Shown in pieces: positions 12,391 through 22,200 of a stretch of 64,000 bases of DNA. Each line of letters starts with the position of its first letter. The stretch's first letter is position 1. The notes under the pieces were generated by a model, which made no database searches, had not been told where the DNA came from, and saw only the letters and a list, made by a program, of their open reading frames with translations. The position numbers and the translations under genes are program-made. Source of the stretch: Nymphalis io (lineage: Eukaryota; Arthropoda; Insecta; Lepidoptera; Nymphalidae); contig NC_065903.1 in the NCBI RefSeq assembly GCF_905147045.1, positions 186,001-250,000 on the forward strand. Reading direction: 5' to 3'.

Positions 12391-12667
12391 AGTAATAGCC
12401 TGTTAATGTCCCACTGGTGGGCTAAGGCCTCCTCTCCCTTTTGAGGAGAAGGTTTGAAGCTTATTCCACCACGCTGCTCCAATGCGGGTTGGTAGAATAC
12501 ACATGTGGCAGAATTTCAATGAAATCAGACACATGCAGGCTTCCTCACGATGTTTTCCTTCATCGTCAAGCACGAGATGAATTATAAACACAAATTAAGC
12601 ACATGAAAATTCAGTGGTACGATCATCGGTTAAGATTCACGCGTTCTAACCACTAGGCCATCTCGAC
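12391..12667 (-). repeat. SINE family A (tRNA-derived), nearly full copy
   Basis: Read on the minus strand, it begins with a tRNA-like head (gagatggcctagtggttaga), then a body with tcatctcgtgcttgacgatg and cctgcatgtgtctgatttca, and ends with a tail containing a ccttagcccaccagtgg phrase. The head is internally deleted, so the B-box region (gggttcaaa in other copies) is missing. The family occurs many times in the window. Confidence 0.85.
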
Positions 12668-12852
12668 TTATTTAGTTATTCTTAATTTATTTAAATTTGG
12701 CGGTTGTTTAATACATAATAATGATATAGTCAAAATTACTTCCCGTGCTGGGGTCGCGCGATAATTCTTGTGTTTTTAAAATTTTTAATGATTGTAATAT
12801 TGAAGTGATTTGTTGTGATTTATCATGATATCGGCTTGAGGCTTTAATTCAT

Positions 12853-12960
12853 TTCGAGTTGGCCCAGTGGATATAATACGTGGATCTACAGGAATGAAGA
12901 TCTTGAGATCAAGTCCGGTCAAGTAATATAATCAACTTTTCATGTGCGAAAATAAAGACA
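12853..12960 (+). repeat. SINE family A head, degraded
   Basis: The phrase gagttggcccagtggatata, followed by gagatcaagtccgg and cttttcatgtgc, matches the order of the family A tRNA-like head and early body, at lower identity. Confidence 0.5.
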
Positions 12961-12978
12961 AAGCCAAAATTCCTTGTC

Positions 12979-13035
12979 CTGTAGATACACTGGCTCACTC
13001 AACCTTCAATTTGGAATATAACAATACTAAAAATT
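12979..13035 (-). repeat. SINE family B fragment
   Basis: tacactggctcactcaacct followed by gaatataacaatacta is the reverse complement of the middle of family B. Confidence 0.55.
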
Positions 13036-13664
13036 GCGGTTTGCCTGAGAATATGTGATGATATGGGTGGTTTTACTGACCATCCAGTAATTCATCTCGC
13101 GTTCGGCAGTGAAAGGAAACATCACTGGACGTGTTGGATGAAATGTTGTTGCATTAATATATATGCAGTTAATGGACTCGCACTGGAGCGGCATGGCGCA
13201 ATAAGCTCCGAACGTTCTTACTTTACTTATTTTTTTCTCTTTGTACCGAGCTCTACGCTATGTATATGTATATGTATACGCTATTTAAATGTAATACATT
13301 TTTCCGAAGTCCTCTCATCGTCATATCGCCGGAACGACTGATTCAAGAAGCAAGTGTATGTTTGAAGTATCAGTGACAAGCGAAGGGAGATGTTGTCTTT
13401 TATTGAAAGAAAATGTAATTAGCACCAAAAGCTTTTTGTCATTTTAAAAGTAAAAAGAAAGAGCTTTTAAGACAGATTAGCGCGCATTCATATGCACGCC
13501 TGTCTACTATAATTTAAGCGCACAAGCGTGTGTGTGTAATCAAATAACTACGCACTACTTGATATTAAACATGAGAATTCACATCCACCGCATAACAAAA
13601 CTGTGACCGTCACGGGACGCGGGGCAGATGTGTAACAGCGGAATCGACAGAATCGCAAACACTT
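13036..13664. other. Intergenic sequence
   Basis: No gene is recognised. A 92-codon open frame at 13063-13341 has no domain and no repeat identity. Confidence 0.45.
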
Positions 13665-13956
13665 ACTGGTGGTAGGGCTTTGTGCAAGCTCGTCTGGGTA
13701 GGTACCACCCACTCATCAGATATTCTACCGCAAAACAGCAATACTTGATATTGTTGTGTTCCGGTTTAAAGGGTGAGTGAGCCAGTATAATTACAGGCAC
13801 AAGGGGCATATAATCTTAGTTCCCAAGGTTGGTGGCGCATTGGCTATAAGCGATGGTTGACATTTCTTACACTGCCAATGTCTAAGGGCGTTTGGTGACC
13901 ACTTACCATCAGGTGGCCCATATGCTCGTCCACCTTCCTATTCTATAAAAAAAAAA
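13665..13956 (+). repeat. SINE family B, full-length copy
   Basis: This is the best plus-strand copy. It starts actggtggtagggctttgtg and runs through ggtaccacccactcatcaga, gtgttccggtttaaagggtg and tggtggcgcattggc to ccacttaccatcaggtggcc. It ends in ctataaaa with a ten-A tail. The A-tail sets the orientation. The 3' phrase is shared with the LINE at 7.9-10.5 kb. Confidence 0.85.
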
Positions 13957-14196
13957 CACATTTCAGCATATTATACCTACAATTGGGAATAAGAAGGAAT
14001 TGAAAATTTATTAATTTTTTTTGGATAAAGTTTCTGTAAGAACGATTATACATTTAGTATAATCTTGTTAGCCATTTAAAAGTCTTATAAGGTTTACATA
14101 AAGGACATATTTATTTTGATTTTAGTAACGTCGCTTTAAAAACAACAAATAAAAGACATCACTTGTGAAGCGAGCGTGCGTCGGCGCTGTGATAAA

Positions 14197-14231
14197 ATAA
14201 CTCGGGCCGCGCCTGACCGTGCCCGAGTTAT
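14197..14231. repeat. 11-bp inverted repeat
   Basis: ataactcgggc (14197-14207) and gcccgagttat (14221-14231) are exact reverse complements around a GC-rich 13-nt spacer. Confidence 0.7.
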
Positions 14232-14400
14232 GGTGGTGAACACACATAGACTTATTTATAATTTATTTTTAAAGTCAATTTTGAATATTTTTGAATAACT
14301 TGAAGTGGCAAAATGTTCGTTAATAAATTGTCTATATGTATCAGTGTTATTTTAGAATTAAACTATTGTATATTTCATGAGGAGACGCATAATATAATCA

Positions 14401-14669
14401 GCAACAGCCTGTTAATGTCCCACTGCTGGACTAAGGCCTCCTCTCCCTTTTTGGGGAGAAGGTTTGGAGCTTATTCCACCACGCTACTCCAATGCGGGTT
14501 GGTGGAATACACATGTGGCAGAATTTCGATGAAATTAGACACATGCAGGTTTCCTCACGATGTTTTCCTTCACCGAAAAGCACGAGATGAATTATAAACA
14601 GAAATTAAGCACATGAAAATTCAGAGGTGCTTGCCCGGGTTTGAACCCACGTTCATCGGTTAAAATTCA
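14401..14669 (-). repeat. SINE family A, nearly full copy
   Basis: It carries both the tail phrase (cctgttaatgtcccactgct on the plus strand) and the head with an intact B-box-like region (tgcccgggtttgaacccacg on the plus strand). Confidence 0.85.
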
Positions 14670-16091
14670 ATATAATCAATTTTTTTTTTTTAATGAAATC
14701 ACTACTTTTTTATTGTTGGGTTCTTCTCATAGCTAAATTAAAAAGTTTTAGTAAGCTGCCTAAATACTAAGTATATTATAGTAAGGCGCAAATTTAATCT
14801 CAGGTACAAGACATTCTCTTCGGCTTTTAATTTGTAAGGGCGCCGCCGTGCGCAGGCATCCGTCTGCCTTCCGGTGCGTCATGACAACCTTCATTTGCAA
14901 CCTTTCAAACGATATACATTGCCCTTTCACAACTACTACAACTGCTTATGTTTAAGAGAATCAGCATTGTATGCCAGTTCACTTATGTTTGGTATGTCCG
15001 GAGTACCGACTTACATATTATATTTGGGAACGACGTAGCTTTTATGAGTTCACTTAGGGCAATGCAATTTAAGCATTGGTCCGTTATAAGAGATGTTATG
15101 TAAAGATAAACTGTCATGGCGCGTAATGTATATGTAGGCAGAGTTATAGTTTTTAGGTAAAGTAGAGTTCCCTCTACGAGAAGGATGCCTGTTAAAGGTC
15201 TGACCTAGATGGGCCGCTCTGTAATTGGCTGTGGGTTCGGATTTTAATAATTATGCTCTTTTTATTTCTACGAATTGTTGCAAATTAATCATACTTAAGT
15301 TAAAGAGGGAAAAATGTATCGTTAAGTTTAAATTTGGAAAAGTTTCAAAAAGACAAAATATTTAAGATGGTGTCGCCGTGGTAGTATATAAAATGATTAT
15401 TATATTTTACTTTACTGATATATATAAGCAGTGACTACTTACCATCTGGTAGTTGTCTGAGTTCCTATTAATATTTACTGAAAAAAAAAACTAATATTTA
15501 AGCTACAGACTTTCTAGCCTTGCACAAAGCCCCACAAAAATATAAATATAGCTTAGATAAGTTTTCAAGAGATGAACTTCAGTACCAAACTTTAGAGGTA
15601 CTCAGCTTACACAAAACCTTTGTAATTTTTTGTTTGTGTAATTCTAATATCCTTGGTTTCCTATGGTTTTGCACTTTCCAAAGTCGCGGTAATTATTTTG
15701 ATTATCTTTTAATAGGTTAACCTATTAAAATTCGAAGAAAATCTAAAATTATCGACTGAAAGCAAATCCGTGTTGCAATGTAAAGTTAAAGTTACAGCTT
15801 AAACAGACACAGTAATTAAAACAAAACTAACAAATAAATGCATACAATCTTTAATTATAATTACACGACTGCCCAAAAAGGAGTGTAATGTTTTCAAGGT
15901 TCATTCAGCTATAACTATGTATGAGAGATGAGTTTAAATTATTACACCTTACGGTTGAATTACGTTTGAACATATTTGAATGTATATGCGGTATATCGTT
16001 AGAATCCTTATATCACCTCGGATGATAGTGATCAGTGATTTTTTTTATTTTATTTAAAAGAATAAAATAAGTTATATTGATAAATAAAAAA
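14670..16091. other. Intergenic sequence
   Basis: No exon is recognised. It holds a short 3' tail of SINE family B at about 15427-15491. Confidence 0.5.
15427..15491 (+). repeat. SINE family B 3' tail fragment
   Basis: gtgactacttaccatctggt and an A-tail at about 15480-15490 match only the last part of family B. Confidence 0.5.
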
Positions 16092-16442
16092 AATTACGTG
16101 AAGGAATATACATGTGATAGAAGTGAAAATTATTAAATGTACACCTCTCTTTCTCTCTTTGTAATATTTTTCTTCTCCCTCATGTAATGAAATGTTTCTA
16201 AGCGTGACGCACCCTTAATCTTACTCTCAATCCACGTATCGATTATATATCGAATGACGAATTGCCCAATTACGTGAAGGAATATACACGTGAAGGAAAT
16301 GAAACTTATTACATATTTGCCTCAGATTTTCTTTCTCTCTTTGTCATATATTTCTTCTCCCTCACTTAATAAAATGTTCTTAAGCGTGACACACCCTTAA
16401 TCTTACTCTCAAACCACGTATCGATAATATATCAAAGGACGG
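16092..16442. repeat. 176-bp tandem duplication
   Basis: Unit 1 starts at 16092 and unit 2 at 16268, both with aattacgtgaaggaatatac. Both share a ctttctctctttgt tract, cttctccctca, gcgtgac.cacccttaatct and ccacgtatcgat in the same order. The units differ at roughly one base in six by eye, so the duplication is not recent. Confidence 0.85.
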
Positions 16443-17313
16443 ATAGAGGCCTAAGAGGTTTCACTTCAAAAAGTGTAATTTTTTAAATTGTTATACTTTG
16501 TTGGATATACATACATTCTCTCCTAAAATTTAGGAAACATTATCCGTAAATTAAAGATACAGTTTTATATATGTAAGCCATGCATATCACAACCGAACAG
16601 GACAAGAATTATAGACCTATGTGTTCCTTTTCAGAAAAGGAGTAGGTTAGTATTGAGTCGCTTGTCGGTATTTTTGTTGAAATCTACATTCCAAAACGGC
16701 AGCACCTAGCTGTAAAGATAATATAATTATATCGTGATTTTGTCGATGATTTGTATAGAAGTAGTCACAAAAGTTGTTTAGTGTCATTTATGTTTGTATA
16801 ATAAGTCAGAAAGGTGTATCGATCGGCCATGAATGCGGGTTTCGCTTGCATTTATTGAAAATATTTATGCATTTAGATCATGATGCATTGATTACGAGGG
16901 AAATGCCCGGGAAATGTTTAGGGTATTTCAGATAACCCGTTGTTCCGCGGAAAACCGTCGATTTAGGTTTTGCCGTTATTGTATATTATACGTGATGTTA
17001 CGAACTTTCAATCTACTCTATGTTTACTTATATTCAAACAATCACTTGTAATTATATTTTTTTGTGGACATTTACAAAAAAAAACACGGAGAAGAAAAAT
17101 AAAGATTTCACGACATTAGCTAGACTTAGCATAGCTATAGTTTTTTTTACATTTTTATGTAAATACATAGAAATAAACAAAAATACCGAGTTATAATATA
17201 TGTATCATGACTGTGAGGAATGGAACTTAAACTGTTGATTAGTTTTAGATTACTCACGATTCTCTCGGCAAAAAAAGAACTGCCCCTGTGAAGGCAATTT
17301 GAAAGTAAATCCC
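16443..17313. other. AT-rich intergenic sequence
   Basis: No gene or recognised repeat is seen. Confidence 0.5.
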
Positions 17314-17602
17314 TTCCAGTCCCTTGTGTCTGGGCCTACACTGGCTCACTCAGCCTTCACGGTAGCATGCGCAAGCGATCCCGTGGCGTTCTTCGTTAAG
17401 ACGGAAAGGGTACCACTGCTTTTTTAGTGGGTATTCCGATGTTCAGGGCGCACTCGGCACCATGGATACCAGTGAGCCCCACATACAACCCCTCCGCTGT
17501 TCCTGTGGGGGAAACGCGTAATGCGTTTTTCCGGCGATAAAAAAAGGCTCACTCAGCCTTCAAGCCGGAACACAACATTACAAAGTTATAAAAGCGGTAC
17601 CA
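17314..17602 (-). repeat. SINE family B split by a LINE insertion
   Basis: The minus-strand family B sequence is interrupted. The left part ends at 17359 with ggctcactcagccttca, and the same 17 bp restart at 17546 before ccggaacacaac. The 186 bp in between are a foreign insertion. Confidence 0.75.
17360..17545 (+). mobile_element. LINE 3'-end insertion with 17-bp target duplication
   Basis: This 186-bp GC-richer piece ends in tttttccggcgataaaaaaa and is flanked by exact copies of ggctcactcagccttca (17343-17359 and 17546-17562). It matches the 3' UTR of the LINE fragment in intron 1 (about 35.95-36.08 kb): both carry gatgcgcaagcgatcc-like and gtgagccccacataca-like phrases in the same order. 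It is a severely 5'-truncated insertion made by target-primed reverse transcription. Confidence 0.85.
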
Positions 17603-17604
17603 CC

Positions 17605-17662
17605 GCCAACCCGCATTGGGGCTCCAATACTTATCCTTAAAAAGGAGAAGAGACAGCTTGAA
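17605..17662 (+). repeat. SINE family A fragment
   Basis: ccaacccgcattggggctcc followed by a diverged cttaaaaaggagaagag corresponds to the 3' half of family A. Confidence 0.5.
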
Positions 17663-18835
17663 ACATTTATTATAAGTATATATACCTACGATAAGGTATT
17701 TATTTAAACGAGAGTTGTGTTTGATTAAAAACGTAAAAGAATAACAATTTCTTAATAGAAAGAAATCATGAAAAGAAGAGTCGTTATGTTAACCCACCCT
17801 TTCGGGTTTAATTTTTGTGACGATAAAAATCTTTTGGCGCCTACTACATTTTCATTTCCACAAAAAACCACATCTGTTGTCTCACGAAAAACCACATAAA
17901 TATAACTCGCGGCTACGCCCGCGTGTGATAACGGTAGGGGCGGTGGCTAGCTGTCAATAAATAATCGAAAAACCAAGCTCACTTGCGCTTTTATAATAGT
18001 AGTGAGATAGTAAGTATAATTCAAACCACGGATATATATACTGCAAACATATTTTTTTTTCTTAATTCTTAAGTGAAATGATGCTGGCTTTAGACGCATT
18101 CTTAATATTTTATGGTTTTACAAAAATTTTGTGGAATATTCGATCGAGGAATCGATTCGGTTAAGCTTTAAAATAATATTTGTAAAAACCCAAATAATAA
18201 TAAAGGTCACATAACATGTCGTGAAACAAGCTTTTAAAGTGCTGCTTACGACATCTCTTGCGTAATTTTGTAAACTTTTCAGCATTCGCATTTGTCAGAT
18301 TTTTTTGTCGCACTGGTTTATTTTGCGTCTATTAATACCCATAGTAGTCAATAGATGGCGTTTTGACATAAAATTAATTTATTTATTTCAAAATGGTATC
18401 TTATATAGTATAAAAAATAATAAATAATGATCGTTTTTGTTTCTATTCTTTCCTATGTTTCGTTCATCTGGTTGAAAATTTGTATAAAGGTTTGTGGAAT
18501 AGTAGCATCACAGTACCAAAGATCGAGTCGCTTATAAATATTATTGGCTAGTGAACATTGAAACATTTTTGATGTTATATAGGTATTTTCTTTACTCTTA
18601 ATAAATTATATAGCAAAGTGCATAGAAAATGTAAATCTAAGAATTGTTTCTTCTTCGATTGGAATAGAGTATACTTATAACCACTTTAATTTTACTCCCA
18701 AAATTCCGATAACAGCTACGAGTCTAAAAATAAATACAAATCTAAGTACATCAAATTTATTTATTTTAAAGCATTAAAACATATTTGTGACGGGTTTTTT
18801 TCTATAAGATTTTCAGTCCGCATTTACATAGACAT
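17663..18835. other. AT-rich intergenic sequence downstream of the BTB-TLDc gene
   Basis: No gene is recognised. A GC-richer patch at about 17900-17950 has no coding frame. Confidence 0.45.
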
Positions 18836-18873
18836 TTTATTTCATAAAATAGTTGTTTACAAATTGGTTTATT
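18836..18873 (-). terminator. Poly(A) signals of the BTB-TLDc gene
   Basis: Two AATAAA hexamers on the minus strand, at 18868-18873 and 18836-18841, lie about 170 and 205 nt beyond the stop codon, a normal distance for a short 3' UTR. The cleavage site itself cannot be read from sequence. Confidence 0.5.
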
Positions 18874-19044
18874 TTTTCTAGCCAAGACATAACTCCCATG
18901 GTTTGAATCTTCGAATGTTCCAAATGTTCAAGTATCGCGAACCAGAAACTGAATGCAATGAGCTCAGATCATTCATCTTTAGTACAAAATTATTACAATA
19001 ATACTTATATAATAAAAAATTCAAATAATATATTTTCGTCGTTG

Positions 19045-19222
19045 TCAGTTGTGGCTGTACGTGAAGAGCTCGTAGTCGCGCACGGTGAAGTTGTAGTCGG
19101 GCGCGAGCGAGGCGGGCGCCAGGGCGTCGCCGTACGAGTGCAGGTTGCTGTAGCTGTCGCTGTTGGCGTGGCAGTTGCTGGAGATGAACAGGTCCGCGCC
19201 TGCGCCGAAGATCGGCCCGCAG
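19045..19222 (-). CDS. BTB-TLDc exon 10: C terminus
   Basis: Residues 439-497 and TGA: CGPIFGAGADLFISSNCHAN, then SDSYSNLHSYGDALA and the final NFTVRDYELFTYSHN. The GP.FG.G.DLFI...C......Y.NL.SY motif and the closing V.DYELF strand are typical of a complete TLDc end. Acceptor catcctcag. Confidence 0.92.
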
Positions 19223-22200
19223 CTGAGGATGTGTCGACATGAGTACTACTGCACTCTAACATTATAGTATCTCCAATCCATCCGATCTCCAACAAGGAAT
19301 ATAAATCACAAGCTTTAAGCACATTACACGAGTTATAAATCTATGTGTTCCCTCAGTTATAGGAAACATCAGCATCCATCTTATATAACTAAGTAACAGC
19401 GAATATAATAAAATTAAAGACGATTTTCGACAAATTAAAAATGGTACTTAAAGAACTAAAACAAAAACAAAACTTCCTATGTCAAATGACTAATATTTAG
19501 TAATAAAATTTGAAAAACTAAAACAAAGTAATACAAAAAATACAATGTAACGCAACGAAGTAATAGGGAGGGGGGGGGGACTCACTCGGGATGATAGCAG
19601 AGCGCGAAGGCCTTCTTGGTGAGCGGGTAGAGCGCGGGCGGGTCGGTGAGCGCGAAGAGGCACGCGCGCTCGGCGCTCACGTAGCCCGCGCCCGCGCCCG
19701 CGCCCGCGCCCGGCGCCGCGCCCGCCGCCCAGCCCGCCGCGCACACGCCGCCCAGCGGGGCGCCGCGGCTCGGCTGCGGGCCACCTCCAGATACAGCTTA
19801 CCGCCGAGATACATCAGACGCCTTCTCAGATTCAAGAATGCAATGAGAAGCAGATGACTGTTCGCAAACGTAAATTCTTAACAGAAGTGTAAAAAGTAGA
19901 TTCCAATATAATGTTTTTTGCGTGTTAAATTAAGGTTTAACGGACAACCAATGTTTCTGGACCACAGTTTGAGACCACCGCTGTGTATAACCACAATGCT
20001 TTCTGTACATCATAGTATAGTGATTATACCGCCTCAGTCTACCGACCGACCCTGGTCGCTCTCGGTCTTACTGGCTGTCGCTACCTGCACGAGCACCAGC
20101 ACCGGCGCGATTCCGTCGCAGTGAGAGTGAAAGGCCTGCGCAGAGAACCCGTGAGTGGAGGCGCGGAACACCAGGCGCCACGACTGCTTCGGGTTGCCGC
20201 ACCTGTGTAGTCGTCAGTCGTACAATATAACACAATGCGGTATACGGACATTTAAACTTGAATTGCGTGATAAATTAAGTTAGTATATTACCAGCTGTTG
20301 ATAAGAGACTGAAAGGAGCTCTTGTCTTGTTGCAGGATCACAGAGCCGGCGAACATATTAACCGCCAAGCTGTAAAAGTTCTTGATTAATACTAATTTAA
20401 TTAAAGAATTATAGTCTGGAAAAATATATATTATTTTTTGTCATTTGTCAGGTAGTACTACTACTACCTGACAAATTTCACTTCAGTTAATATTTAAAAT
20501 TGATAAGGAAACCATGTATTGGATTGTCTGATTTAATTATTTTAAATGTAATGCAATGAAGATGATCTTAAATAGGATATTGTCATATTTAATTTTTTTA
20601 TTTTAACCTAATTTTGAAATGTACAATGTTAAATAAATTGCAGAATTTTATTATAGACAGATTATTACTATACAATCTAGGCCAAACATTTGAACGTGAT
20701 ATTTTAAACGATAATATATTCCCCAGATAACGTGTCGGGTCCGTACCGCGGCTGCGTGCGCTTGTCGGGCTCGTGTCGCGGCTCGAGGCGCGGCGCGGCG
20801 TGCAGCGCGGCGCGGCGGTAGCGCTCCAGCGACAGCTCCATGGGCACCGCGCCCGTCGGCTCCACCTCCTCCGCGAACACCGTGCTGTCTGCGGCACAAC
20901 ACTACCTTACAGTACACGCGTCACGGCGCCAGGGCGGATCGCGCTCGCTCGCTCTGCTTACCGATGAGCAGTAGTCGCATGTGCTGCATGAGCGGCGCCA
21001 GGTGGTGGCAGACGCGCGCGCGCTCCTCCTCCGTCCAGTGCGCGGTGGGCTGCGCCACGCCGGCGCGCTGCTTGGCCCACGCCAGCGCGCAGCGCCACAC
21101 CTCTTCCTCCTCCAAGTACAGCTGGAATATGCAATCCAATCCTCAAAATTCAATCAGATGCATTTTGAACTTAAATTGATAATAAAAAAATAATGACATT
21201 TGATACACATATTGGTTCCTATATACTATATGGGTTAATAAGACAATTAATTAAACTAACAATATTTTCTCATATTATAAAAATATTTTAGTCTTGTTAA
21301 ACAGACACAATTTTTGAATAATGAAATATCATTATTAACAAAATTGACACTACTCTTGTCATAAACTTTGGTTAGAATTTGATTATACATTCATTATTGT
21401 TTGCAATTCATCATGAAACATGAAAATAAACAAACACTCATAATGTTTTGCCTATTATTTATTTTTAATTATTTTTTTTAACTTATGAAGCAACTATATC
21501 AAATTTGTGCAGGTTTTTATGACTTTACACAAGGAAAGATGCATAGTTACATGGTGTTATAAGTATCTTGTTATCCTTGTGCAATAATATTTCTAATATA
21601 TATAAAACTAGTTAAGTAGTCTATGTTTTTTCCTTGGGATTCTACCTTGAATAATGCCATTTTGTTTTAAATTGGTTCACTGACATGAAAGCATAACAGA
21701 CTTTTGATTTCTAATATTAGTACAAATTGCTTTCACGGCAATGGAAATAAAAAACAATAGCTGATAAATACTAACAAAGTCTGAAGATATGAGCTTGATG
21801 AGAGCATCTTTCGGCAGATTTAAGAAGGAATTTGTCTTGACACAATCAGATGCATTGTCTCCGATGAATGCAATGCAGCGTTCCATGAAAGATGATGCAC
21901 TTTTTCCTCCTAGAATTTAATATTAATAATTATTTCATAGTAAATCTGTCAGAAAATATGTGTTTCCTAATCTATTTTTGACCTACCTTTAAATTTCTTG
22001 TCATTTGTGATAATCATTTAAATGGTAATATCTGTATCACATACAATTAAATAGTTAAATATAATTGAACATTAATGTAATGCTTGTACATATTTTTTAT
22101 TTACTAATAATATATCTAGTAATCTAATTTATTTTTTACTATAAATCAATGAAGGGTTACAATTCTTATTTTAAATTATGTCAACAAAGTATTTATTGTT

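Noticed and set aside
18878..19322. Arginine- and alanine-rich open frames over the TLDc exons
   Set aside because: They are shadows of exons 9 and 10 in other frames, produced by the high GC content. The same applies to those at 19490-19857 and 20598-21193.
20443..20476. Reading the intron 6 hairpin as a miRNA precursor
   Set aside because: The stem is only 15 bp with a 4-nt loop, too short for Dicer processing, and it matches no insect miRNA I recall.
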